Assembly: GCA_965275915.1 (NCBI GenBank)
Contig: CBDHYI010000008.1
Coordinates: 124,001-188,000, forward strand
Source: JBDWFY01 sp965275915
GTDB taxonomy: Bacteria > Pseudomonadota > Alphaproteobacteria > Rhizobiales > Stappiaceae
DNA length: 64,000 bases
Direction: 5' to 3'
A program made the position numbers and the translations under genes. The notes beneath the pieces were generated by a model. It made no database searches. It was not told the origin of the DNA and saw only the letters and a list, made by a program, of their open reading frames with translations. The stretch's first letter is position 1, and each line of letters starts with the position of its first letter. Shown piece by piece: positions 1 through 8,801 of this stretch.

Positions 1-420
1 GCAGCAAAGCCTGATGCGGCGAGACTTCCCATAATCGCAGCCCCGGCTGGCTTTGCGGGGGCGGGGGAAACGGACGTTGTTGCGCCGGGCGGCGAAGGTC
101 TTGATCAAAGAATATTGTCCAACGCGGGCCACGGGCAGGCCAATCCGAAAAGCCGGGCTGTCGACCGCATCGGAAACTCTTCATCGACCCGGCGGAATCC
201 CGCATCACGGCTGTTCCTATTTTGCGACGTCGGGGTGAGCGTCAAGGGCGGGCCGATGGTGACATCGGCCCTAATCTGCCGTTACGGCACTAACGCCCTC
301 GTTGCGCTGTAGCCAGTCAAACCGGACTTTCGCCAATCCGTCTATCAGGTTTGCTCCTCGCGTATAATGACCGTTGCGGGCCAGGAGCCCTAAGCGCATC
401 AGTCTAACACTGAAGGAGTG
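1..420. other. Window edge, no gene recognised
   Basis: Short open frames of 60-65 codons exist here, but none has a convincing ribosome site, a recognisable domain or ordinary composition. The stretch lies downstream of the minus-strand nuclease-like gene that ends at 421. It may be decayed accessory DNA. I see no tRNA or terminator I would defend. Confidence 0.4.
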
Positions 421-1971
421 TCACATTGCGTCTTCAAGAACCGAACCGAAATCCTCCAAGGCTTCGAATTTGCGTTCCACTTTGGTGATCGGGTGTTTGG
501 CGTAGTGCTCATCAAAGACCTTCCCCAGACCCTTGGCATTCACCTTTGTGATAAGCGCGCGGACATCCCGCCCCGCCACCAGTTTGACACTATAGCGCTT
601 GGTTTCGTCGAACACGGCTTCGGCAAGTTGTAGCGCTTCCTTGGTAAAATCGCCGGAGGTCCAAAACTCAACGCTGAACGCACGGTTCTGCAGCGTCTCC
701 TGCGCGCGAAAATGCCTGTTGAGGCGACGTGCCTTGGTTTGGATCCAAGCCTTCAGCTCTTCAGCACCCACCCGATACGTAGGCGCGTGACCTTTGCATT
801 CAATGAGCCGGACGTTTTCTGCCGACACACAAAACACATCGACTTCGTACTGTTCACCAGTGTCGATGAAGACTTTTTTCCCAATATCGATTGAGCCGCC
901 GCCTTGCAGCGTTGCGATATGTCCAACGATCAGTTCGAACAAAGCACCGCGCAGATTGCCTGCCGCCCCTTCAATGTGACCCAACTGACTGAAGAGGGTT
1001 TCGATGACTTCCGGGTTTTTAGCTGCAATAGCGCTTGCGTGACGAAGGGTTTCCAACAGGCCTGCCAGACCCCGCGCGACATCGCGGCCAAAGAGAGCTG
1101 ATGGTTTTGTTGCGATGATGCCGTTGGCGCGCAGTTCGTGAAATGCATCAGGGTGGAAACCGTCGGCAATTATGACTGGGAGGAACGGCGGCAATCGCCG
1201 CATGGCACGCGAGCTTTCGCACTTGCGCAAAAACGCTTGGGTGGCCGCTTTGTTCAGTTCGCCTGTATAGACATCCGCGACAAGGAAGCCCGGATTAGGT
1301 TTGCCGCCGGAGTAGCGCACCATGGGTGTCAGGTAGCTGGGTGCAACTATGTCAAAAGCGTGGGTTCCAAACTGAGGGAGCACTTGGCCGCGCTCTCGAA
1401 TGGCAACTTTATTGTAGCTCACCATTCCGAGCTTACGAGCCCAGTCAGCAACCGCGTCCAAGAGGATGCGCTGGACCGTGAGCTGCGCGGTATAACCGTC
1501 AAAGTCGACTGGAAAGGTCGAGTGGTGGTGGAAAGTAACAACTGGTGTCTCGCCGACCTTGAGCTCGGTCAGAAATCCAATGCCCTTCAGACGCGAAAGG
1601 ACTGCATCACTGCCCGTTCTCTTCTTTTGTTTCAGCGGCGCGCCGGATATGATCGGAAAGAAATCTTTTGGAATGATCCCGCCCTTCGCGATCATAGCGG
1701 CAATCGCTGGCCCGTACGTTGGGCTCCCTTCTGTCAGGGCTCGGTAAAGTCCGTCCCAATACCGATGGGTTCCGAAGTGCGCCTCGTGAAAGTAGAACCG
1801 CGCATTCCTTGGAAAGCTCAGTCCCGATAGTGTCTTGACCGAAGAAGGTCTACGCCTCAGCCGTTGACGAGCGGCCTCGGGTGAGAGACCCGATTCCTCG
1901 AGGTGACGAAGGATGTCCGAAGTGAGCATTGGCCCTTTATTCAGAAGGTATTTTGATATTTCTGTCTTCAT
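421..1971 (-). CDS. Winged-helix / PD-(D/E)XK nuclease-like protein beside Gabija
   Basis: A 516-residue soluble protein. The N-terminal ~130 residues look like helix-turn-helix segments (an LTSDILRHLEESG-like helix pair near 15-30). The C-terminal part carries a pattern typical of PD-(D/E)XK nucleases: Glu346 in GALFELIVG, Asp378 in YEVDVF, then Glu391-Cys-Lys393 in LIECKGH. The middle (about 200-270, FDIVAP...FLVADVY) may be a second, degenerate copy of the same fold. It follows gajB on the same strand after a 180-bp gap, so it may have its own promoter but sits in the same defence cluster. Function is inferred as DNA cleavage or sensing; it could also be an unrelated restriction-like protein that lies here by chance. 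Confidence 0.6.
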   Translation of the reverse strand: MKTEISKYLLNKGPMLTSDILRHLEESGLSPEAARQRLRRRPSSVKTLSGLSFPRNARFYFHEAHFGTHRYWDGLYRALTEGSPTYGPAIAAMIAKGGIIPKDFFPIISGAPLKQKKRTGSDAVLSRLKGIGFLTELKVGETPVVTFHHHSTFPVDFDGYTAQLTVQRILLDAVADWARKLGMVSYNKVAIRERGQVLPQFGTHAFDIVAPSYLTPMVRYSGGKPNPGFLVADVYTGELNKAATQAFLRKCESSRAMRRLPPFLPVIIADGFHPDAFHELRANGIIATKPSALFGRDVARGLAGLLETLRHASAIAAKNPEVIETLFSQLGHIEGAAGNLRGALFELIVGHIATLQGGGSIDIGKKVFIDTGEQYEVDVFCVSAENVRLIECKGHAPTYRVGAEELKAWIQTKARRLNRHFRAQETLQNRAFSVEFWTSGDFTKEALQLAEAVFDETKRYSVKLVAGRDVRALITKVNAKGLGKVFDEHYAKHPITKVERKFEALEDFGSVLEDAM

Positions 1972-1982
1972 AACAGAAATAT

Positions 1983-1993
1983 AGTGTCACACT
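1983..1993. promoter_or_regulatory. Palindrome upstream of the nuclease-like gene
   Basis: AGTGTCACACT is a perfect dyad centred 17 bp before the start codon at 1971, in the AT-rich 180-bp gap after gajB. Its position fits an operator or an autoregulatory site for the winged-helix protein. That role is inference only. Confidence 0.25.
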
Positions 1994-2152
1994 GCGCAAT
2001 TTATAAAAGAACTACACTGGACTGCAGTATTGTTTTTTTCAGCTTAGAGTGTCTTAAATTTCAATGATTTAGAGAGCGTTCTCGAAAGTGCCTGTCACGC
2101 ACCTTGTCACACTAGTTCTTTCAAGACACGAAATTGACTACTCCAACCCTCA

Positions 2153-3610
2153 TTATTTTCCCCATGAGACTTGGGGTTGAGATGACAACACTGTCACCGA
2201 CTTTGTTGCTCTTGTGAGAGCAACATACCAATCCTCTTTGGTCATCCCTTCGTATTCGACGATTACAACATGCTCGAATTCCAAGCCCTTCAATAGGAGC
2301 GTGCTACCAACACTCCTGCGGGCGATATGACGCCCTAGGTGTCTCGCCCTAGCTTCGACATCCGCTGCGGCTTCGGAAAGCAGTGCACCTGTGGTTCTTG
2401 CAGTTCGAAGCGCTGAGAGCATCATGCTAAGGAGCTCGCGGCGATATGGAAAGACATCCTCTCGGTCCAAAAGTGCTTCAATAAGTTCCAGTACATGGAC
2501 CAACCCATCTGGCTGGGTAACCCGATCCCCAATGTCGATTAGGTCACCAAACTTCGTTCGACCCACTCTTCTGCCGTCTTGATGAGCCTCAACAGACTTT
2601 GCAAAATCAGCTTGAACGCCAACGACGCAGAGTTTGACGAAGTCCAAGACTTTTTGCAGCCTTTGAGCGTCATTCGTTTGCTCAATCGCTTTGGCATGCT
2701 TTGCAAGTGGTTTGCAGGACACAGGCTCAACGACAGCGAACCTTTGTTTTGCGAGCTTTTTGGCAATAGTGGCTCGCCTTGCCTCAGATGCGGACTGTGC
2801 CACAACCACCAACGTGCCTTCCAAATGCATGGATTCGAGGCAAATACTTCTGACTTTTGCCGACCGTAAGCCGGGGTCATCTGGAAGCCACTGGCGCTGA
2901 ATACCTCTTTCGTCCACACGAAAATCCAAGGGGGCACCGGCTTCAATCTGCTCTCTCAACTCGACCAGTTTCTGTCCAAGCTCTGAGTTGGCACTTTCGT
3001 TCTTCCAACGCCAAGGCGTGGTTAACTTAGCGATGTTGGGAAAATCCTTTTCGACTAACTCGACCCAATCCACCACGCCATCAAATTCAAAGACTGATTG
3101 TAAGGGGTCCCCAAAAATGCAGACAGGCACGAGCCGCTTGAGTCCAACGATCAATTCATGCTGGGTCACACCACAATCTTGATACTCATCAATGAAAACG
3201 CAAGCGTAAGTGGCAAGGATCACGTCATCGATACCGTGCGAACCAAGAAGCTTGACCGCCGCAGGATAGATTGCTGACCAGTCTTTGTTGCTCTGTGGAT
3301 TGGTATTTTCGATCCCAGAGGTCTTCGGGTAGCTCTTCGCAAACCGTAGGCTCCAACTCGCTATGGTATCAAGCCGGTAGGATGATGAAGGCACGTTTAG
3401 TTTGCGGAGCCGCTTCTGCAGCACGTCGACGCCCGCAAATGTATGGGTAAGAATGAGGCAGCGTTTCGAAACCTCCGGGTCATCGCTAATCGCTTTTACC
3501 GTTCGCACGATTTGCTCAGTTTTACCGCATCCGGCAGCCGCGATCACGCTACCTGCCTTGGTCCCACGAATGATGGCCGTGACTTCCTCTTGAGAAAGTT
3601 CAGGCATCAA
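2153..3610 (-). CDS. gajB: Gabija helicase-like subunit GajB
   Basis: A 485-residue UvrD/Rep-like superfamily 1 helicase, close to the length of known GajB proteins. Visible motifs are Walker A AAAGCGKT (24-31), the DEYQD motif II (141-145), motif III FGDPLQSVFEFDG (about 166-178) and motif VI VALTRATK (463-470). It overlaps the end of gajA by 11 bp, so the two are probably translationally coupled. In characterised Gabija systems GajB joins GajA in a large complex that blocks phage when nucleotide pools fall and nucleic-acid termini appear. The helicase core is short, as usual for GajB. The assignment depends on the pairing with gajA. Confidence 0.85.
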   Translation of the reverse strand: MMPELSQEEVTAIIRGTKAGSVIAAAGCGKTEQIVRTVKAISDDPEVSKRCLILTHTFAGVDVLQKRLRKLNVPSSSYRLDTIASWSLRFAKSYPKTSGIENTNPQSNKDWSAIYPAAVKLLGSHGIDDVILATYACVFIDEYQDCGVTQHELIVGLKRLVPVCIFGDPLQSVFEFDGVVDWVELVEKDFPNIAKLTTPWRWKNESANSELGQKLVELREQIEAGAPLDFRVDERGIQRQWLPDDPGLRSAKVRSICLESMHLEGTLVVVAQSASEARRATIAKKLAKQRFAVVEPVSCKPLAKHAKAIEQTNDAQRLQKVLDFVKLCVVGVQADFAKSVEAHQDGRRVGRTKFGDLIDIGDRVTQPDGLVHVLELIEALLDREDVFPYRRELLSMMLSALRTARTTGALLSEAAADVEARARHLGRHIARRSVGSTLLLKGLEFEHVVIVEYEGMTKEDWYVALTRATKSVTVLSSQPQVSWGK

Positions 3611-5354
3611 CCCACTGCCTCACCTCATTTATCGTTTTAGCGAGCGCGGTCTCCGGAATGTCTTGAAGACAAGCAAAGACAATTTTCCCCAATACCTCGC
3701 CACGCGTCATGTCTTTGAACCATGAGCGGTCTTTTTGGACGCCTGCGTCGTTTTTGACTTTCAATGTGGCGGCTTCTGCTAACTTTTTACGATTGGCCTC
3801 AGAGTCGGCAAGCGCATCTAGCGCCGCTCGATCAATGGCCGGTTCCTCTGGGGCCGCTAGGTACAGGTTTTTCAGAACCCTATCCTCTCCAACGGCTTCG
3901 AGCGCAAAGTCGATTATTGCCCGTACTGTTGCCCATGGAACGTCGAGGAAAACCCTCTGTTCGATATCACATCCATCTGACCATTCACCGATTTCGCCCC
4001 CAGCTTGTTTGAAAGCCTGTTGGTTGGCTGCGGAGACCTCAACATCAGAATCCAGCAAAACGAAACAGCGGTAGCCGAGTCGTTGCATGTGCAGACCAAA
4101 CTTGACGGCATTGTCGTTCCCACCGCCATCAATCGCTACGACCCCCTGATAGGCAAAAGACTCTTTGCCTCCGGCAAACCAAAGATCGTCAAGACCGCGC
4201 CAAAAGCCAACCTCGGTTCGCCCCTCACCAATCAACAAGCGTGGAGCGAGGAAAGCATGAGGATTAGACCTAACGTGCCGTTGGGCCGTATTCCTTTCTC
4301 CTTCCTTTGGGCGCGCGCACTTAACGGCAACAACGCCTGCATTGTTACGAACGCAAAAAAGCTCTGTGACATCCAATTCGCAAACCACGACTGGTGAATG
4401 GGTTGTTAGGAATGTTTGGTGCACGATTGGCGGCGCTTCGCCTTCCTGTGGAAATCCAGATCGTAGAAAACGCAGCAAGCGCATTATGCGATGTGGTTCC
4501 AATCCGAGTTCGAGTTCATCCACAAGCGTGATGTTTTGAGTTGGTCCTGAATTTTGAACACCAGCCACCATAAGGCGTGACGACCCACTACCGAGGGTCC
4601 TCAGCGGCATACCGCCATCGTGTAGAGACACTGCGCCCGAAGCCAACATACCTGAGTGAATGTCTAGTTGAGCCTCGTAACCTTTGGTCTTGGGCACGAG
4701 AAAGTCCGCACCAACTCTCTCTGTCAGCTTAACAACATCATCGAACGAAGTACGATCTCCGGCAGCGAATGATGCCTTTGCCTGCCTAACCGAACCGGCC
4801 AACAACTCAGACGCGTTCGGCCCTTTCTCAAGCCTACCGAGCACAGAGTTTCGACCCCATGTGAGATGGCGGTCCGCGTATTCTCCAAGCCGGTTGGGTG
4901 CGATCAACTTCGCGTCCTTAAAGCCAAGACGAGGCGGCTCACCTTCAAGGCGTTCGTTGAAAACCTCCCATCTCCATTCAAGGGTTTCGGGATCAAGCAA
5001 CGCTTTCACTGTCAACGCCGTCAGATCGCCCTCCACTTTTTCATCGTTTATTTTTTTGTCTGCCTCACTCCAACCGCGCAAATGACGTCCGTATTTGTGC
5101 TCCACGATCAACTCTTCTGGAAGATCAACGAGCGTCAAGCAAATCTCAGGTTTGCTTGTTGGATCGCAATCAAATAGATCAGGATCACTTCCGGCATAGC
5201 CAAAGCGGGGGTTTAGGCCGATCTCGATGGCATCCAAGACCGTGGTCTTGCAGGAATCACCCGGACCAATCAGACAATTCACGTTTAGCGACGGCGACCA
5301 TTCAAGTGATTTGATGCCTCGAAAATCTAAAATTGAAATGTGTGCAATACGCAT
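3600..5354 (-). CDS. gajA: Gabija OLD-family ATPase-TOPRIM nuclease GajA
   Basis: A 584-residue protein with an N-terminal ABC-type ATPase and a C-terminal TOPRIM nuclease domain, the GajA/OLD design. ATPase elements: P-loop GPGDSCKT (30-37), signature-like LGSGSSRL (254-261), Walker B ITLVDELELGLEP (275-287) and H-loop TTHS (317-320). TOPRIM elements: Glu377 and Glu381 in GEGRTE, and DSD at 435-437. The P-loop has Cys35 where Gly is usual before the Lys; OLD relatives tolerate other small residues here, so activity is not excluded. It is the first gene of the minus-strand operon and overlaps gajB. A lone OLD nuclease is the alternative, but the adjacent UvrD-like gene makes Gabija the better call. 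Confidence 0.88.
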   Translation of the reverse strand: MRIAHISILDFRGIKSLEWSPSLNVNCLIGPGDSCKTTVLDAIEIGLNPRFGYAGSDPDLFDCDPTSKPEICLTLVDLPEELIVEHKYGRHLRGWSEADKKINDEKVEGDLTALTVKALLDPETLEWRWEVFNERLEGEPPRLGFKDAKLIAPNRLGEYADRHLTWGRNSVLGRLEKGPNASELLAGSVRQAKASFAAGDRTSFDDVVKLTERVGADFLVPKTKGYEAQLDIHSGMLASGAVSLHDGGMPLRTLGSGSSRLMVAGVQNSGPTQNITLVDELELGLEPHRIMRLLRFLRSGFPQEGEAPPIVHQTFLTTHSPVVVCELDVTELFCVRNNAGVVAVKCARPKEGERNTAQRHVRSNPHAFLAPRLLIGEGRTEVGFWRGLDDLWFAGGKESFAYQGVVAIDGGGNDNAVKFGLHMQRLGYRCFVLLDSDVEVSAANQQAFKQAGGEIGEWSDGCDIEQRVFLDVPWATVRAIIDFALEAVGEDRVLKNLYLAAPEEPAIDRAALDALADSEANRKKLAEAATLKVKNDAGVQKDRSWFKDMTRGEVLGKIVFACLQDIPETALAKTINEVRQWVDA

Positions 5355-5517
5355 AGTGAAAGCATCCCGGCAAACCGCGCGATTGTTGTAGGTTGTGGCA
5401 TCAGCGCAAAGCTAGCACCATCGCAATTTGCAATCTACAGATGCACGCAAACTCGGGTGCCGAAAATCCGCGGCGGCTCGCACGACACCTTGTGTCCATA
5501 GTATCCGACTGGCGTCT

Positions 5518-5730
5518 CTACGGCCAACGCGGCCCGAAGTCAGGGCGGATCTCCCAGACCGGCGTCAACGCATGGTCACGCTTTGCTTTGTGAATCCAAT
5601 CGTTCGGACGCTTGCTGCGGGACGTGTGGCGGAGCGCCGCCACTTCATCAACCATCAGCCGACAATCATCGGCCCACGCCAAAACCTCCGCACGATCCAA
5701 ATCCAGCTCACCCCTCATCACCCGGCCCAT
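5518..5730 (-). CDS. Small conserved-looking protein downstream of the corC fragment
   Basis: About 70 residues, charged, with no membrane segment and no domain I recognise (RAEVLAWADDCRLMVDEVAAL in the first half, ending GPRWP). The frame starts just after the stop codon of the corC fragment; ATGs at 5730 and 5718 and a GTG at 5736 are possible starts. Its first codons are repeated beside the intact corC near 40399-40460, where the reading frame stops after WA. That duplication, and the near-identical peptide in the repeat, support a real gene that originally followed corC. Function unknown. Confidence 0.5.
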   Translation of the reverse strand: MGRVMRGELDLDRAEVLAWADDCRLMVDEVAALRHTSRSKRPNDWIHKAKRDHALTPVWEIRPDFGPRWP

Positions 5731-6216
5731 GCCCACTCACGCCGGATCGTGTGATTTCCCGGCCGCAATCTCCTGCTTCTGTTCGCGTTTCTGTTTTGCG
5801 CGCAGCCGTGCCGCCTTTCTGAGATCCGCCACCTCGTCGTGCTCGTCAACGATCTCGGTCCCCAGAAGCGTCTCAAGCAGGTCTTCCATGGTCACGAGCC
5901 CGGCTGTTCCGCCGTACCCGTCCTCCACCAGGGCGATGTGCGCATCGCGGTCCATCAGGAGATCGAACAGCGTGTCGAGGTCTGTTTTCTCAGGCGCGCG
6001 CAGCATCTCGCGGTTGAAATCCGCGACCGGACGGTCTCCGTCGCCGCGCAGGGCGGCAAGCAGCAGGTCGCGCGTCAAGGCAAAGCCCCGCACCTCGTCG
6101 ATGGTCTCGCCGGTGACCAGTATGCGCGAGAAGGTGAAGGCATCCCGGCCTGCCACCGCGGAAGACACCGTCGCATCGGCCGGGACATGCTCGATCATCG
6201 TCCGGGGCGTCATCAC
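5671..6216. repeat. 546-bp direct repeat, left copy
   Basis: This segment aligns without gaps to 40399-40944 in the same orientation. By eye I count roughly 25 substitutions in 546 bp (about 95% identity), mostly synonymous. It contains the last 480 bp of a corC/CNNM-type gene and the 5' end of the small gene that follows it. Sequence to the left of the copy (small gene) is intact; sequence to the right switches abruptly to a transposase remnant. Confidence 0.9.
5737..6216 (-). pseudogene. C-terminal fragment of a CorC/CNNM-type (hemolysin-like) protein
   Basis: The 159 residues correspond to the CBS-domain end of the intact protein at 40465-41532 and differ at only two internal positions (Ala/Thr and Ala/Val). 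The N-terminal ~196 residues, which include the membrane DUF21 domain, are missing; the frame is cut just before MTPRTMIE at 6216. The near absence of amino-acid change beside many silent changes shows that both copies evolved under selection until the break, so truncation is recent relative to their divergence. Not expected to be functional. Confidence 0.9.
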
Positions 6217-6224
6217 ATGCCGTG

Positions 6225-6305
6225 TTAGTATTGTCGCGCCAGTGCCTGTTTGAACTTACGATTCATGCGTTCGACTTGCCAATTTGTCAAAGGGTGGTTG
6301 GGGTT
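6225..6305 (-). pseudogene. Transposase C-terminal remnant (IS481/IS3-type rve domain)
   Basis: The peptide PNHPLTNWQVERMNRKFKQA matches the end of the integrase core of IS481-type transposases (usually NHPWTNGQVERMNRTIK). It ends with a stop about ten bases from the corC breakpoint at 6216. Upstream sequence in this frame is not transposase-like, so only ~25 codons survive. It marks the internal junction of the left repeat. Confidence 0.6.
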
Positions 6306-7170
6306 TTTTGAGGCGATGATCGATGTCGTTTCCGGCCCATACCAGATCAAACTCGACGGCACTGCCGCATGGTTCGTTTGCCGGTAAATCCTCCTTTGAC
6401 AATTGCGCCCGGCTGTCCCATCAGCGCTGCAGTCGAACACTGGCGATTACGGTTCTGAAGGATTGCCATGGTGTCTCTATCGCGCGCGTCTTTGCTCCGG
6501 TCGCCGACGAAAATGCCGTCATGGCTCATCCGGACCTTGGCGTCGAAGCCGCGCCGATGTGCGGCCAAGGCAAGGTCCGGCGGTCCGTAGCCGCCATGGA
6601 GGGTTGTCGCTTCGCGCCGGAGTTCAAATTCAAGCGCCGGCGAAACCTCAGAGCAGGGCTGAGGGCCCGCATGGCCATGATCAGGCAAGCCGGACCGCAG
6701 GTGAAGCGCCGCTTGAACCGGCCGGAATGACAGCCGTGTCTGTGCGGGCGGCTGCGCGATTTGTTCGACCCAGGCACCACAGGTGCTGTTGGCGGTCGGC
6801 AGCCGAGCCCATTGTTGATGCCTGCAATTAGGAGCGGAAGTTGCGATTTCTTGGTGCGGTACGCCGGTGGGAGCCGTTTGTAGGCGACTGTTCCGGAACA
6901 TCACGAAATTCGTCTTTCCATCGTGTCTGGCACTCTAACATGTTAGTTGACAAATTGAGTGCCGTTGCCCTATTTTTTAACTGCATAACGAGCTCGTCGA
7001 TGCTGCTTTCCATCGACCCTTTGCCGGTTGCCGTATTGCGGATGGTCGATGAACAAGACATTCGCCAAGAGCGAAGAAAACCGCTGCTCGTTTGTTTCTC
7101 AAAGGGTCGCCTCGCGTTCTTGTATCGCCGTGCCCGGCGGCGTCTAAAATCACAACTCCCGACAAAATTG
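6306..7170. other. No gene recognised (island interior next to left repeat)
   Basis: Overlapping GC-rich frames run on both strands, but their translations are rich in Arg/Pro/Cys, lack ribosome sites and match no domain I know. Probably scrambled mobile or accessory DNA. The last ~200 bp lead into the promoter of the sugar-transport operon. Confidence 0.4.
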
Positions 7171-7206
7171 TTGACACTTCATATATGAAGTAGTTTCATA
7201 TATAAA
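7171..7206 (+). promoter_or_regulatory. Promoter and palindromic operator of the sugar ABC operon
   Basis: A TTGACA -35 box lies at 7171-7176. It is followed directly by the perfect 14-bp palindrome CTTCATATATGAAG (7177-7190) and a second half-matching copy TTTCATATATAAA (7194-7206) over the expected -10 zone. Such overlap suits repression by a dimeric regulator; the IclR gene at the end of this operon is the obvious candidate, by inference. Confidence 0.55.
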
Positions 7207-7233
7207 ACCAGAGCAATCTGGGGGAGGAGGAAT

Positions 7234-8787
7234 TTGAATACCAATCTCTCGCTGGCGCAGCAGCATATGCTGGCGCAGAACAGCCGGATCACATTGCAGC
7301 TTCTGGGAGTCGGCAAATCCTTCTCGGGTGTCAGCGTCCTTCGGGATGTGGATCTTGAGATTACCGGCGGGGAGATTCACACCCTCATGGGTGAGAACGG
7401 CGCCGGCAAGAGCACGCTGGTGAAGATCATCAGCGGCGTCCAGGACCCGAGCTTCGGCACGATGCAGATCGACGGGCAGGACGTTTCTTTTGCGTCTCCC
7501 GCTGAAGCCAACGACGCCGGCATCGTCATCATGCATCAGGAACTCAGCCTGATACCGGAAATGACGGTGGCCCAGAATGTCATGCTGGGCCAGGAACCGA
7601 AGCTCGGCGGCGTGATGATCGACAGCCGCACTTTGCGCGAAACCGCCCGGGACGCCCTGAAGCGGTTCGGCTTTTCCCTCGATGTGGACACGCTGGTCAA
7701 GGACCTGCGCGTCGGTGAACAGCAACTGGTGGAGATTGCACGCGCCCTGCTGATGGATGCGCGCCTCCTGATCATGGACGAGCCGACATCGGCTCTGTCG
7801 CAGACCGAGGCCGACATTCTCATGGAGGTGGTCCGTGATCTTGCGCAGCAGGGCGTTGCCATTGTCTACATCTCGCACCGGATGGATGAGGTGTTCGAGA
7901 TATCCGACCGGGTGACCGTCCTGCGGGACGGAAATCTCATCGGCACGACGCTGGCCGCCGATACGACGCCGGAGGATCTGGTTCAGATGATGGTCGGGCG
8001 GTCGGTGGAGATCAAGCCCGTCGCCCGCTCAAAACCGCCTGCGGCCGAAACCGTTCTTGCCGTCCGCAATCTGAGTGCGAGCGCTTCCGGCCGCAAGGTC
8101 CTGCAGAACGTGTCCTTCGAATTGCGGCGCGGCGAAGTCTTGGGGATTGGCGGCCTTTTGGGCGCCGGACGAACGGAGTTGCTGGAAACGCTCTTTGGAG
8201 CGCGCGGCAGCGGCCACACGGGTATCGTTGAGATAGACGGCAAACCCGTGCGTCTTCACACTCCGGCCGACGGGGTCGGGCAGGGGCTTGCCCTGATCAC
8301 GGAGGATCGCAAGGGTGACGGCCTGCTCCTGGATCGATCCATCGCCGACAATGTGATCCTGCCCTTGCTGCCGAGCCGGTCCCGGTTCGGATACCTCTCT
8401 CCCGCAGCGCGCGATGCCCAGGCGCGGGAAGCGATTGAAAAGCTCAAAATCGTGGCGACCGGCGTAACGCATACGGTTGGCCGGCTGAGCGGCGGAAACC
8501 AGCAGAAGGTCGTTCTGGGCAAGTGGCTGGCGACGCAGCCGAGCATCCTTCTGCTGGATGAGCCCACGCGCGGAATAGACATCGGCGCGAAGGACGAGAT
8601 CTACGAGCTCATCGGCAACCTTGCCGATCAGGGGCTCTCCGTTCTCTTCGCCAGTTCGGAGATTCCCGAATTCCTGGCGGTATGCGACCGCATGATCATC
8701 CTTTGCGATGGAAAAGTCGCCGGTGAGCTGAGCCGGGATGAGATGTCCGTGGACGCCATCAAATACCTATCCATGCAATTCGACTGA
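7234..8787 (+). CDS. Sugar ABC transporter ATP-binding protein (RbsA/XylG type)
   Basis: A 517-residue cytoplasmic ATPase with two fused nucleotide-binding domains, the standard form for ribose/xylose/galactose-type importers. Domain 1 has a full Walker A (GENGAGKST) and Walker B LLIMDEPTSAL. Domain 2 has the degenerate P-loop GGLLGAGRTE and the signature LSGGNQQKVVLGKW with LLLDEPTRGID, both family traits. The start is a TTG at 7234, chosen because GGGGAGGAGG lies at 7221-7230. It opens a three-gene transport operon followed by an IclR regulator. The sugar cannot be read from the sequence. Confidence 0.9.
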   Translation: MNTNLSLAQQHMLAQNSRITLQLLGVGKSFSGVSVLRDVDLEITGGEIHTLMGENGAGKSTLVKIISGVQDPSFGTMQIDGQDVSFASPAEANDAGIVIMHQELSLIPEMTVAQNVMLGQEPKLGGVMIDSRTLRETARDALKRFGFSLDVDTLVKDLRVGEQQLVEIARALLMDARLLIMDEPTSALSQTEADILMEVVRDLAQQGVAIVYISHRMDEVFEISDRVTVLRDGNLIGTTLAADTTPEDLVQMMVGRSVEIKPVARSKPPAAETVLAVRNLSASASGRKVLQNVSFELRRGEVLGIGGLLGAGRTELLETLFGARGSGHTGIVEIDGKPVRLHTPADGVGQGLALITEDRKGDGLLLDRSIADNVILPLLPSRSRFGYLSPAARDAQAREAIEKLKIVATGVTHTVGRLSGGNQQKVVLGKWLATQPSILLLDEPTRGIDIGAKDEIYELIGNLADQGLSVLFASSEIPEFLAVCDRMIILCDGKVAGELSRDEMSVDAIKYLSMQFD

Positions 8788-8801
8788 CGCGAGCCAGAGA
8801 C

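Noticed and set aside
6347..6904. 185-codon minus-strand reading frame
   Set aside because: Low-complexity Arg/Pro/His-rich translation, overlapped by plus-strand frames of similar length, with no ribosome site and no domain.
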